From assembly GCA_015493525.1 (NCBI GenBank), contig WGCY01000015.1:62001-126000 (forward strand): 64,000 nt of DNA. Reading direction: 5' to 3'. This document shows, piece by piece, positions 25,970 to 34,383 of this stretch. Numbering within the stretch: the first letter of the stretch is position 1; every line of letters begins with the position of its first letter. A program made the translations under genes and the position numbers. Under the pieces are notes generated by a model that saw only the letters and a program-made list of their open reading frames with translations, was not told the origin of the DNA and ran no database searches. This DNA comes from Bacteroidales bacterium. GTDB lineage: Bacteria > Bacteroidota > Bacteroidia > Bacteroidales > F082.

Positions 25970-27847
25970 ATGACAAAAGAAAAAAAATCGCTGGAAGAAG
26001 TACATGCTTCCGTTGACACAGTAGGAAAAGCAGGTATTTACAGGAAACTGCTGGCGTTTATGGGGCCGGCATACCTTATCAGTGTGGGCTATATGGATCC
26101 GGGCAACTGGGCTACTGACATTGCCTGCGGCAGTGAATTTGGTTACCAGCTTATCTGGGTGTTGCTCATGTCGAATATCATGGCACTGTTGCTTCAAAGC
26201 CTGAGCGTCCGCCTCGGAGTGGTGCGTGGCCGCGATCTGGCACAGGCTTGTCGGGAAACTTATTCCAAATCCGTCAACTTCATTCTCTACATCCTTGCGG
26301 AGATAGCCATCATTGCCACCGACCTCGCCGAAGTGGTTGGAATGGCCATAGGGCTGCAATTACTTTTTCATATCCCCCTGCTTTGGGGTGTGTTGCTGAC
26401 TTTTGCTGACACCTTCATTTTGCTGTTTCTTATCAACAAAGGCATGCGTAAAATGGAGGCTTTCATCCTGGCTTTGGTGGGCATTATCGGGCTGGCTTTT
26501 TTTGTGGAAATGCTTTTTGCCAGGCCGGACATAACAGAGCTGGCAAGGGGGTTCATTCCTGCTATTCCCAACAGCAGCGCACTATACATCGCCATTGGCA
26601 TTATTGGTGCCACGGTCATGCCACATAACCTTTATCTGCATTCTTCTCTTGTACAAACCCGAAAATTCAAACGCACCCGTATGGATATCGGGGGAGCTTT
26701 GCGTTTCAATTTTTTTGATTCAATTTTTGCGCTGAACATAGCTTTTCTTGTTAATGCAGCCATTCTGATTCTTGCAGCGGCTACCTTTTACCAGGCAGGT
26801 ATGTTTCATGTAACCGAAATTCAGGATGCCTATAAGTTTCTGGCCCCGCTCCTCGGTACAAAATGGGCCGCCATACTCTTTGCTGTTGCATTAATTGCTG
26901 CCGGACAAAGCTCGACACTCACAGGCACACTCGCCGGACAAATTATTATGGAAGGGTTTATCAATTTTCGTATTCAGCCTTGGGCGCGACGTATAATTAC
27001 GCGGTCGCTGGCCATTATTCCGGCCATTTTAACACTGCTTTATTTTGGCGAAAGCTATACGGGTAAGCTGTTGGTCCTCAGCCAGGTTGTTTTAAGTATG
27101 CAACTGGGATTTGCCGTTATTCCGTTGATTCATTTTGTGAGCGACAAAACATCCATGGGTAAATTTGCCATAAAAACGCCCGTAAAAATTATTTCGTGGG
27201 CCATAGCCCTTGTTATTGTTGCGTTAAATGTTCAGCTTGTTATTGATGAAGTACAGCATTGGTTTGCCATCAGCCGGCATCCTGTTATTTTGGCCCTTAT
27301 CATAGTCCCTGTTATTGGGGCTTTGCTTGTTTTGTTAATTTACCTTTCCCTGTTGCCTGTGTTGCGGAAAATAAAAATCAGCAAAAGTGATTTTATTCAT
27401 TCCGGCATACCGGAATTAAAGCTGGTTTCCAAACCAATGTACACCAGGATTATGGTCGCCCTGGATTTTTCTACTGCCGATGCAGCTGTCATGCAACATG
27501 CCCTGGCCCTGGCCAATAATGAAACCAGTTTTCTGTTTGTACACATTGTGGAGAGTGCTGCTGCTTTGGTGTATGGCGATGAAACCGATGACCTGGAAGC
27601 AGAGGATGACAGCCAAAGGCTGAAAAAATTCGTCGATCAAATCAACGAAATGGGATTAAAAGCCGAAACACGGATAGGATATGGAAACCCGAAAGTATTG
27701 CTTCCTGAATTTGCCACCACTTTTGATGCCGACCTGCTGATTATGGGGGCGCACGGGCATGGATGGTTTAAGGATTTACTCTTTGGGACAACCATCGAAA
27801 AGGTAAGGCATAAGGTAAAGGTCCCGGTTTTAATAGTGCGGAAATAG
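25970..27847 (+). CDS. mntH: Nramp divalent-metal transporter fused to a UspA domain
   Basis: 625 residues from the ATG at 25970; the frame opens at 25853, but that stretch overlaps the preceding terminator and is not conserved-looking. Residues about 25-460 form the 11-helix Nramp transporter, with the metal-site motifs DPGNW (Asp43) and MPHN (Met217) and the GQSSTLTGTLAGQ block. Such proteins import Mn2+ or Fe2+ with protons. Residues about 485-625 are a universal-stress-protein domain (RIMVALDFSTAD; C-terminal MGAHGHGWFKDLLFGTTIEKVRHK is the ATP-binding signature). The fusion puts a nucleotide-sensing cytosolic domain on the transporter. It converges with a CDF efflux gene 7 bp away. Confidence 0.93.
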   Translation: MTKEKKSLEEVHASVDTVGKAGIYRKLLAFMGPAYLISVGYMDPGNWATDIACGSEFGYQLIWVLLMSNIMALLLQSLSVRLGVVRGRDLAQACRETYSKSVNFILYILAEIAIIATDLAEVVGMAIGLQLLFHIPLLWGVLLTFADTFILLFLINKGMRKMEAFILALVGIIGLAFFVEMLFARPDITELARGFIPAIPNSSALYIAIGIIGATVMPHNLYLHSSLVQTRKFKRTRMDIGGALRFNFFDSIFALNIAFLVNAAILILAAATFYQAGMFHVTEIQDAYKFLAPLLGTKWAAILFAVALIAAGQSSTLTGTLAGQIIMEGFINFRIQPWARRIITRSLAIIPAILTLLYFGESYTGKLLVLSQVVLSMQLGFAVIPLIHFVSDKTSMGKFAIKTPVKIISWAIALVIVALNVQLVIDEVQHWFAISRHPVILALIIVPVIGALLVLLIYLSLLPVLRKIKISKSDFIHSGIPELKLVSKPMYTRIMVALDFSTADAAVMQHALALANNETSFLFVHIVESAAALVYGDETDDLEAEDDSQRLKKFVDQINEMGLKAETRIGYGNPKVLLPEFATTFDADLLIMGAHGHGWFKDLLFGTTIEKVRHKVKVPVLIVRK

Positions 27848-27854
27848 TTTGTTT

Positions 27855-28778
27855 TTAAAGATTTTTCTCCGAGATTCCAAAGACTTCGCTGTCATCCACA
27901 TCTCCCTGAGGTTCAATATGGATGACAACATCATAAATGTTCTCGATGTTTTGCCTGATTTCCTTTTCAACTTCATGACTTTTGGCATGTGCTTCCTGCA
28001 ATGTTGTTTCACCCGCAAGCTCAATGTCCAGCGCAATAATATAAAGATAAGCCATTTTTCTTACCCGGATACGATGGGGATGCGAAACGCCCCCCACTTT
28101 GGTGCAGGCGGCAATAATTTTTTTATAAATCTCCGGATTGTCCACACCATCCATTAAATCCCTCCCCGATTCAATAAATATCTTTAAAGCCGTCAACATA
28201 ATCCAGCCGCTCACTGCGAAAGCCGTCAATACATCGAGAAGGGGCATTTTGAAAATAAATGTTGCCGTCAGCCCTATCAGCACCGACAAAGAAATCAGCA
28301 CATCGCTTTGCATATTTTTGGCATTGGCAATGAGCATGCTGCTTTGTTCAGATTTTCCGGCTTTTTTCAGGTAGAGTGCCAGTAGTTGTTTGCCAACAAT
28401 GGAGACCATGACAATGTAAACGGCTATGGTTTTGGGAATGGCACGGGGAACGGGATGAACAAGTTTGCCAAAAGTGGAAATGGCAAGCTGTGCCCCTGCA
28501 AAAAAGATGATAAATGCCAGGATTTTTGTCGCCAGCGTGTCCGCTTTATTGTAACCGAAAGGAAACTTCAGGTTGGGCGGACGGGCCACAATGTGTGCCG
28601 TGAAAAGTGTAATCAGCGATGTCAGGACATCTGAAGCAGAATCGATACCATCGGCTACTACCGCAAGGCTTCCGGCAAAAAGGCCGATACTGATTTTTAA
28701 AAGAGAAAGAAAAGCATTGGTAAAAATAGCCACTTTCGAGACTGCCACAATCCTTTTCTCTCTTTTGCCAAGTGCCAT
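27855..28778 (-). CDS. Cation diffusion facilitator (CDF) metal exporter
   Basis: 307 residues. Membrane helices cover about 10-200 and carry the first metal site in DGIDSASD (Asp43/Asp46/Asp50) and a second site block in NAKNMQSDVLIS. The C-terminal cytoplasmic domain (about 210-290) has the usual ferredoxin-like metallochaperone fold with IALDIELAGETTLQEAHAKSHEVE. CDF proteins export Zn2+, Mn2+, Fe2+ or Co2+ in exchange for protons. The DxxxD-type sites with Asn and Asp rather than His are more typical of Mn/Fe than Zn exporters (inference). It faces the Nramp importer tail to tail. Confidence 0.9.
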   Translation of the reverse strand: MALGKREKRIVAVSKVAIFTNAFLSLLKISIGLFAGSLAVVADGIDSASDVLTSLITLFTAHIVARPPNLKFPFGYNKADTLATKILAFIIFFAGAQLAISTFGKLVHPVPRAIPKTIAVYIVMVSIVGKQLLALYLKKAGKSEQSSMLIANAKNMQSDVLISLSVLIGLTATFIFKMPLLDVLTAFAVSGWIMLTALKIFIESGRDLMDGVDNPEIYKKIIAACTKVGGVSHPHRIRVRKMAYLYIIALDIELAGETTLQEAHAKSHEVEKEIRQNIENIYDVVIHIEPQGDVDDSEVFGISEKNL

Positions 28779-28791
28779 CGTCTTTTTAGGG

Positions 28792-28823
28792 CAAAGGTAA
28801 GGTTATTAGGGAAGCTGTCCAAA
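28792..28823 (-). promoter_or_regulatory. Promoter for the CDF exporter gene
   Basis: Minus-strand TTTG (28823-28820), 20 nt, then TACCTTTG (28799-28792), 13 nt before the ATG at 28778. An excellent match to the Bacteroidota consensus. Confidence 0.65.
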
Positions 28824-28828
28824 AAATG

Positions 28829-28936
28829 GGTTTCACGCAAAGTGCGCAAAACTTTAATGCAGAAAACGCAGAACTTAAATCATTATAGCAAAATGATTTA
28901 AGTTCTTTGCGGATTCGTTGCGCTTTTAGCGTAAAC
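28829..28936. repeat. Interspersed inverted repeat of the ACGCAAAG type, copy 2
   Basis: Outer arms read GGTTTCACGC... against ...GCGTAAACC. The core is a perfect 14-bp stem (28871-28884 with 28892-28905, GAACTTAAATCATT) and a 7-nt loop. The outer part shares CACGCAAAG/GCGCAAAA vocabulary with 9829-9933, while the inner stem is unrelated. Confidence 0.75.
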
Positions 28937-28970
28937 CTTCAAAAACTATTTTCTTGAACACCCCCATTTT

Positions 28971-29903
28971 CTATCCCAGAAAACGTTCCGCTTCAATGGC
29001 GGCCATGGCACCGGTTCCGGCAGCCGTAATTGCCTGACGGAAATGTTTGTCCTGCACATCGCCGGCAGCAAAAATACCGGGAACGTTGGTGGCTGTGGAA
29101 TCAGGTTGGGTAACGAGGTATCCCGTTTCGTCCATGTCTAATTTTCCAAAGAAAAGATCGGTGTTGGGTTTGTGGCCAATGGCAACAAAGAACCCTTCAA
29201 TGTCGATTTTTTTCTCTTCCCCGGTCTTGTTGTTCACCAGCACAGCACCATTAAGTGCTTTGGTAAATCCCTGTTCTACGCCTACAATTTCTTTCACTTC
29301 GTGGTTCCACAGCACTTCAATATTGTCCGTATTAAGCACTTTATTCTGCATGGCTTTTGAAGCACGCAATTGGTCGCGGCGGTGGATCAGATAGACTTTA
29401 CGGCACAAGTTGGCAAGATAGGTTGCTTCTTCGGCAGCGGTGTCACCGCCACCTACAACGGCCACATCTTTGCCTTTGTAAAAGAAACCATCGCAGGTAG
29501 CACACGCAGAAACGCCGCCGCCTTTGAATTTCTGTTCCGATTCCAGTCCAAGATATTTTGCCGTGGCACCGGTCGCGACAATGACAGTCTCTGCCAATAA
29601 TTCAGTTCCATCATCGATTTTTACCCTGAAAGGCCGTTCTGAAGTATCAATTTCCGAAACCATCCCCCAGCGGATATCTGCGCCGAAACGCTCGGCCTGT
29701 TTTTGCAGGTCTTCCATCATTTTAGGGCCTTCGACGCCCTCCGGATAACCGGGGAAATTATCTATTTCGGTAGTGGTGGTAAGCTGTCCGCCGGGTTCCA
29801 TGCCCTGGTAAACGATGGGTTTCAGGTCAGCACGTGAAGCGTAAATAGCAGCAGTATATCCGGCAGGGCCGGAGCCTATAATCAAACATTTGGTTGTTTC
29901 CAT
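28971..29903 (-). CDS. trxB: Thioredoxin reductase
   Basis: 310 residues, standard low-Mr form. It transfers electrons from NADPH through FAD to thioredoxin. FAD motif GSGPAGYTAAIYASRA at the N-terminus, redox pair in CATC (Cys134/Cys137), NADPH motif VVGGGDTAAEEATYL, and the C-terminal FAD block GIFAAGDVQDKHFRQAITAAGTG are all intact. It may support the 2-Cys peroxiredoxin at 16954-17586. Single gene. Confidence 0.96.
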   Translation of the reverse strand: METTKCLIIGSGPAGYTAAIYASRADLKPIVYQGMEPGGQLTTTTEIDNFPGYPEGVEGPKMMEDLQKQAERFGADIRWGMVSEIDTSERPFRVKIDDGTELLAETVIVATGATAKYLGLESEQKFKGGGVSACATCDGFFYKGKDVAVVGGGDTAAEEATYLANLCRKVYLIHRRDQLRASKAMQNKVLNTDNIEVLWNHEVKEIVGVEQGFTKALNGAVLVNNKTGEEKKIDIEGFFVAIGHKPNTDLFFGKLDMDETGYLVTQPDSTATNVPGIFAAGDVQDKHFRQAITAAGTGAMAAIEAERFLG

Positions 29904-30027
29904 GTAATTATATTTTTAGAATTCTTTTATTGAGTTTTTAACATATCAAATCAAATGCCAAAAGTCCATTTCGCAAAAACCGCACTCCTTTTGGCAGATG
30001 AAAGAACAAACAGGTAGCATTAAACCG

Positions 30028-30378
30028 CTAACCTTCCAGTTCAATGCTCACGAAATCCATTTTGCCGCCAAGAGGCGGATTGAGTTTCCTGATTTTCAGC
30101 CGTGCATGTTCTACCTGTGGGAATTGGGCTTTTACCTTTTCCAGTATGCGGCGGCCCACATGCTCCAACAGCTTTGATTTGACGGCCATCTCTGCTTTCA
30201 AAACCTGATAAACTTCCTGATAATTAACGGTATCGTTCAGATTGTCTGTCTGTTCGGCCTTGGTAGTATCTACTTCAAGAAACAGATCGCAATGAAATTT
30301 GGTACCGATGACCTGTTCCTCTTTGAAACAGCCATGGTAGGCAAAAAATTCCATTCCTTCTATGGATATAATGGACAT
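30028..30378 (-). CDS. folB: Dihydroneopterin aldolase
   Basis: 116 residues from the ATG at 30378; the longer frame begins with a TTG at 30396. It converts dihydroneopterin to hydroxymethyl-dihydropterin in folate synthesis. Family blocks: IEGMEFFAYHGCFKEEQVIG with the conserved YHG, the NDTVNYQEVYQ segment, LLEHVGRRI and the terminal KLNPPLGGKMDFVSIEL. It follows gltX by 24 bp on the same strand and is probably co-transcribed with it. Confidence 0.93.
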   Translation of the reverse strand: MSIISIEGMEFFAYHGCFKEEQVIGTKFHCDLFLEVDTTKAEQTDNLNDTVNYQEVYQVLKAEMAVKSKLLEHVGRRILEKVKAQFPQVEHARLKIRKLNPPLGGKMDFVSIELEG

Positions 30379-30402
30379 ATTCTTTTGTTTTTGCAAAACA
30401 GG

Positions 30403-31932
30403 TTATTCTTTTCTTCCCAGTTCGTGTAATCCCGTTTCCAAACGGCGAAGTGTTTCTTCCCGGCCAATCAGGGCAATGATATCGAACAAATGCGGCCCTT
30501 TCAGCGCACCGACTATTAACAGCCGGAAAGCATTCAGCACAACGCCCATGCCGTATTCATTCTCCTCCATCCATTTTTTTACAATGGCTTCCGTATTTTC
30601 CGAAGAAAAATTATCTATACCGGCCAGCAAAACTTTTAATGCTGACATTTGGTTATAAGAATCTTGTTTCCAGCGTTTTTTCACTGCTTTGGCATCGTAC
30701 GATGCGGGTGCCCTGAAGAAGAAATCGGACTGTTCCCACAGTTCATGCACAAAATGTGCCCGCTCTTTTACCAGCCCCACCACTTTTTCGACATAGCCGA
30801 TGTCGGCCATAACGCCCTCTTTTTCAATAAAAGGAAGAAACAGCCCGGCAAGTTCTTTGTTGTCCGTTTTCAGCATATACTGGTGGTTGAACCATTTGGC
30901 TTTTTCCGGATCAAAACGGGAACCCGATTTTCCCACCCTGTCAATGGAAAAAGCCTCTGCCATTTCCTCGAGGCTGAAAATTTCGCGTTCATCGCCCGGG
31001 TTCCATCCTAGCAGGGCCAGCATATTGATAAAGGCATCCGGGAAATAACCGTCTTCGCGATAGCCACGCGAAGTTTCTCCTGTCTTGGGGTCTGTCCACT
31101 GAAGCGGAAAAACAGGAAAACCCATCCGGTCGCCATCCCGCTTGCTCAGTTTGCCCTTTCCATCGGGCTTGAGCAACAGCGGCAGATGGGCAAACTGCGG
31201 TGCTTCCCACCCAAACGCTTCATAAAGCAAAATATGCAGCGGTAACGAAGGCAGCCACTCCTCGCCCCGGATTACATGGCTTATCTTCATCAAATGGTCA
31301 TCCACAATGTTTGCCAAATGGTAAGTAGGCATGCCATCTGACTTAAACAACACCTTGTCGTCCAATACATTGGAATGAACTGTAACCTCTCCACGGATTA
31401 AATCATCCATTCGGACAATCCGGTCTTCGGGCATCTTGAAACGCACCACAAAAGGCGTGTTTGTTTCCAGTAATTTTTGTGTTTCAGCTTCGGATAAAAC
31501 CAATGAATTTTTCAGCTGTTTTCGTTCGGCAGCATTGTAAGTAAAGGTCTTTTTTCCTGCTTCATATTTTTTACGCAGGGCTGTCAGCTCTTCTGCCGTA
31601 TCGAAAGCATAATAAGCCTGGCCGGAAGTGATCAGCTGTTCGGCATATTGGCGGTAAATGGCTTTGCGTTCCGACTGCTTGTAAGGCCCGAAATCACCAC
31701 CTTTGGTAACCCCTTCGTCAAATTGAATCCCGCACCAGCGGAAAGCTTCGATGATATAATCCTCGGCACCGGCAACAAACCGTGTCTGATCCGTATCCTC
31801 TATGCGCAGGATAAATTTCCCGCCCTGTTTCTTGGCAAAAAGATAATTGTACAAAGCCGTCCTGACACCGCCGATATGCAACGGCCCTGTAGGACTGGGC
31901 GCAAAACGCACCCGGATTTCACGGTTACTCAT
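30403..31932 (-). CDS. gltX: Glutamyl-tRNA synthetase
   Basis: 509 residues from the ATG at 31932. Class-I synthetase with the HIGH motif in SPTGPLHIGGVRT, the KMSKS motif as KLSKRDGDR and a C-terminal anticodon-binding helical domain. It charges tRNA-Glu, and possibly tRNA-Gln if the amidotransferase route is used. The ATG at 31932 is preferred over an upstream one at 31986, which would lie inside the divergent promoter palindrome and beyond the comB start. Confidence 0.96.
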   Translation of the reverse strand: MSNREIRVRFAPSPTGPLHIGGVRTALYNYLFAKKQGGKFILRIEDTDQTRFVAGAEDYIIEAFRWCGIQFDEGVTKGGDFGPYKQSERKAIYRQYAEQLITSGQAYYAFDTAEELTALRKKYEAGKKTFTYNAAERKQLKNSLVLSEAETQKLLETNTPFVVRFKMPEDRIVRMDDLIRGEVTVHSNVLDDKVLFKSDGMPTYHLANIVDDHLMKISHVIRGEEWLPSLPLHILLYEAFGWEAPQFAHLPLLLKPDGKGKLSKRDGDRMGFPVFPLQWTDPKTGETSRGYREDGYFPDAFINMLALLGWNPGDEREIFSLEEMAEAFSIDRVGKSGSRFDPEKAKWFNHQYMLKTDNKELAGLFLPFIEKEGVMADIGYVEKVVGLVKERAHFVHELWEQSDFFFRAPASYDAKAVKKRWKQDSYNQMSALKVLLAGIDNFSSENTEAIVKKWMEENEYGMGVVLNAFRLLIVGALKGPHLFDIIALIGREETLRRLETGLHELGRKE

Positions 31933-31947
31933 CTGTTTTTGTTTTGA

Positions 31948-31984
31948 GGGGCAAAAATACACAAAAAGCCTGTATTTTTGCCCC
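31948..31984. promoter_or_regulatory. Symmetric divergent promoter between gltX and comB
   Basis: A perfect 14-bp inverted repeat, GGGGCAAAAATACA (31948-31961) and TGTATTTTTGCCCC (31971-31984), with a 9-nt spacer. Each arm contains a TATTTTTG -7 box on its own outgoing strand (minus 31959-31952, plus 31973-31980). The plus-strand box ends only 4 nt before the comB ATG at 31985, so a comB transcript would be leaderless or nearly so. On the minus strand the gltX ATG is 19 nt further on. Confidence 0.6.
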
Positions 31985-32698
31985 ATGAAAATTGATGTTG
32001 TCCCTTATGCTTCGGCCATCCGTCCCGATTTGATCCAAAACCGCCATGTGGTTGTAATCGATGTGCTCCGGGCTTCTTCCGTGATGGTTACGGCACTGGC
32101 CCATGGTGCCAAAGCGTTTGTTCCGGTCAGGACGGTGGAAGAGGCCGGACAAAAAGCACGGGAGTTTTCCAAAGAAGAAATATTGCTGTGTGGCGAACGG
32201 GATACGCGGGTTATTGATGGCTTTCATTTGGGAAATTCGCCCCAGGCCTATACCCGGCAGAAAGTGGAGGGCAAAACGCTCATTTACACCACCTCCAATG
32301 GTACACAGGCTTTGAATAACTTGTCCGGGGCAAAAGAAGTTTTTGTCGGTTCTTTTCTGAATATGAAATCCCTGGTTTCCCGGTTTTTAAAGCTAAATGA
32401 TGCGGTCCTTGTCTGTTCCGGGACCAACAATAATTTTTCGATGGATGATGCCATGTGTGCCGCACTGTTTATAGACGAAATAATGAAAGTAAAGCCGGTT
32501 GGCCTTTCCGATTTTTCCCTCACATTACTAAAGGCTTTTCAAAAAGATAAAGGAAACCTGTCGGTACTTTTGAAAGATTGCTATCATTTGAACCTGTTGA
32601 AGAACAATGGATTCGGTAGTGATGTGGCCTACTGTTTACAGAAAGATATCCTTTCCGTTCTTCCCCGAATGAAAAATGGGAAGATTGTACCGGGATAA
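31985..32698 (+). CDS. comB: 2-phosphosulfolactate phosphatase family (ComB-like)
   Basis: 237 residues from the ATG at 31985. The family signature is clear: VVVIDVLRASSVMVTAL near the N-terminus, GERD...GFHLGNSP, and the TTSNGTQAL block. In methanogens ComB removes phosphate from 2-phosphosulfolactate on the coenzyme M route; bacterial homologues are widespread and their substrate is often unproven. No other sulfolactate genes are nearby, so the physiological role here is open. Followed by a long hairpin at 32700-32751. Confidence 0.85.
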   Translation: MKIDVVPYASAIRPDLIQNRHVVVIDVLRASSVMVTALAHGAKAFVPVRTVEEAGQKAREFSKEEILLCGERDTRVIDGFHLGNSPQAYTRQKVEGKTLIYTTSNGTQALNNLSGAKEVFVGSFLNMKSLVSRFLKLNDAVLVCSGTNNNFSMDDAMCAALFIDEIMKVKPVGLSDFSLTLLKAFQKDKGNLSVLLKDCYHLNLLKNNGFGSDVAYCLQKDILSVLPRMKNGKIVPG

Positions 32699-32699
32699 T

Positions 32700-32751
32700 A
32701 AACGGACAACCACTCACTTCATTTTCAAAATTTGGATGAGTTGTCCGTTTT
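32700..32751 (+). terminator. Long hairpin downstream of comB
   Basis: AAACGGACAACCACTCA pairs with TGAGTTGTCCGTTT with one unpaired position; the loop is A/T-rich. It begins 2 bp after the stop codon. Only a short T run follows. Confidence 0.6.
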
Positions 32752-32813
32752 CGAACAATTGTTGTAATAATACGTACATAATAAATAATGTTAAAAAGAG
32801 TTTCACCCGGCAC

Positions 32814-32841
32814 TTTGGTATAAATTAGACAGTTATATTTG
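32814..32841 (+). promoter_or_regulatory. Promoter for the TolC/adaptor operon
   Basis: TTTG (32814-32817), 16 nt, then TATATTTG (32834-32841). The ATG at 32925 is 83 nt downstream, giving a longer leader than usual in this window. Spacing is slightly short of the consensus. Confidence 0.5.
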
Positions 32842-32924
32842 TGGCACGTTTTGTGATAAGCTCTTATTTCAAATCAGCTAACCGGTGTATTCCCTGAACG
32901 GGGACACCCAAAAGATATGAATTC

Positions 32925-34331
32925 ATGAAAAAAAAGATTATTTTTCTCATTCCCTTATTCGGGCTGTTGATTATTGGAATGAGTGTTTCGGCCCAGCAAC
33001 CGTGGTCGCTGGAGAAATGTATCAATTATGCCTACGAAAATAATTTGCAGATAAAGCAAAGCAAGCTGGGTGCCGAATCATCCAAAGAAAGCCTGGTGCA
33101 AAGCAAATGGAAATTTCTGCCCTCTTTCAATGCCAGTGTTTCGCAAAATACCGGCTGGGGAAGGTCTATCGACATGGCCACCTACCGGTACACAAACAAA
33201 AAGACAAATCAGGCTTACGGTTCGGTAAGTGCCAACCTGACGCTTTTCAACGGACTGCAAAACATAAATAACCTGAGAGAAAAGCAGTTTGAATATCTTG
33301 CAAAAAAATATAATTCGGAGAAAATTCGTGATAATATCGCATTGAACATTGCAGCAAGTTATTTGCAGATTTTGTTCAATATTGAGCAGGTAAACAATGC
33401 CAAAAGACAGGTGGAAATAAGCAAAAAGCAGATTGACCGCACAAAAAAAGAGACGGAGGCGGGAACTGTGGCACGAGGAAACCTGTTAGATATTGAGGCT
33501 CAGGGGGCCAACGACCAGGTTAACCTTGTCAAGGCACAAAACAAGCTCATGCTGGCTTATCTCGACCTTATGCAACTGCTCGACATAAAGGGTGATACGG
33601 TATTCGATATTGAGAAGCCCAACCTCATTATTGCACAAAAGCCCCATTTGCTTCCCATTCAGTCTATTTACAACCAGGCACTCGGCATCAGGCCGGAGAT
33701 TAAAAGTGCGGAGTACACGGTGAAAGCCGCCAACCGGACGCTGGCCATGGCAAAAGGAAGGCGAAGCCCCACGCTGAGCCTGAACTCTTCGTATGGCAAT
33801 AATTACTCTGACCAAATCAGGTTGAGCAACAACCCGACAGATCCCGGATTTAACGAAACCAAGCCTTTTTGGGACCAGCTGAGGGACAACCGGAATGTTA
33901 CCCTGGGGTTCAGGCTCACCATTCCCATTTTGAACGGTTTTCAGGTCTCCACCAACATAAAACAATCAAAGATTTCATTGGAAAATGCCAACCTAAGCCT
34001 GAAAATAGAAAAGAATAACCTGCGGAAGAGTATCGAGCAGGCTTATGCCGATGCGTTAGCAGCTTACCAAACCTATATTGCCCGTGAAAAATCAGTGGCA
34101 TCCCTGAAAGAATCTTTTAAATATGCCCAGGAGAAATTAAATGTGGGGATGTTGAGTTCTACGGATTACGACGTGGCAAAGGTGAAGCTCTTCAATGCGG
34201 AATCCGACATCATTGCTGCGAAATATGATTACATCTTCAAGACGAAAATCCTTGATTTCTATCTTGGCCGCAGCCTGACGCTGAAAGACGTCTCCAGACA
34301 GGGGACTTTACCCTCGGGGAACATAAAATAG
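32925..34331 (+). CDS. TolC-family outer-membrane efflux protein
   Basis: 468 residues. A signal peptide (about 1-23, VSAQQ) is followed by SLEKCINYAYENNLQIKQSKL, the family N-terminus, and then the two OEP repeats of long helices with a beta-strand pair (e.g. GASYGNNYS and LTIPILNGFQV). It would form the trimeric channel of a tripartite export system across the periplasm and outer membrane. The periplasmic adaptor gene follows 52 bp downstream. Confidence 0.93.
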   Translation: MKKKIIFLIPLFGLLIIGMSVSAQQPWSLEKCINYAYENNLQIKQSKLGAESSKESLVQSKWKFLPSFNASVSQNTGWGRSIDMATYRYTNKKTNQAYGSVSANLTLFNGLQNINNLREKQFEYLAKKYNSEKIRDNIALNIAASYLQILFNIEQVNNAKRQVEISKKQIDRTKKETEAGTVARGNLLDIEAQGANDQVNLVKAQNKLMLAYLDLMQLLDIKGDTVFDIEKPNLIIAQKPHLLPIQSIYNQALGIRPEIKSAEYTVKAANRTLAMAKGRRSPTLSLNSSYGNNYSDQIRLSNNPTDPGFNETKPFWDQLRDNRNVTLGFRLTIPILNGFQVSTNIKQSKISLENANLSLKIEKNNLRKSIEQAYADALAAYQTYIAREKSVASLKESFKYAQEKLNVGMLSSTDYDVAKVKLFNAESDIIAAKYDYIFKTKILDFYLGRSLTLKDVSRQGTLPSGNIK

Positions 34332-34383
34332 TTTGCGGAATACCCAAAGAATATGACTACATTAGCACCCTAAAAATAGTGAA

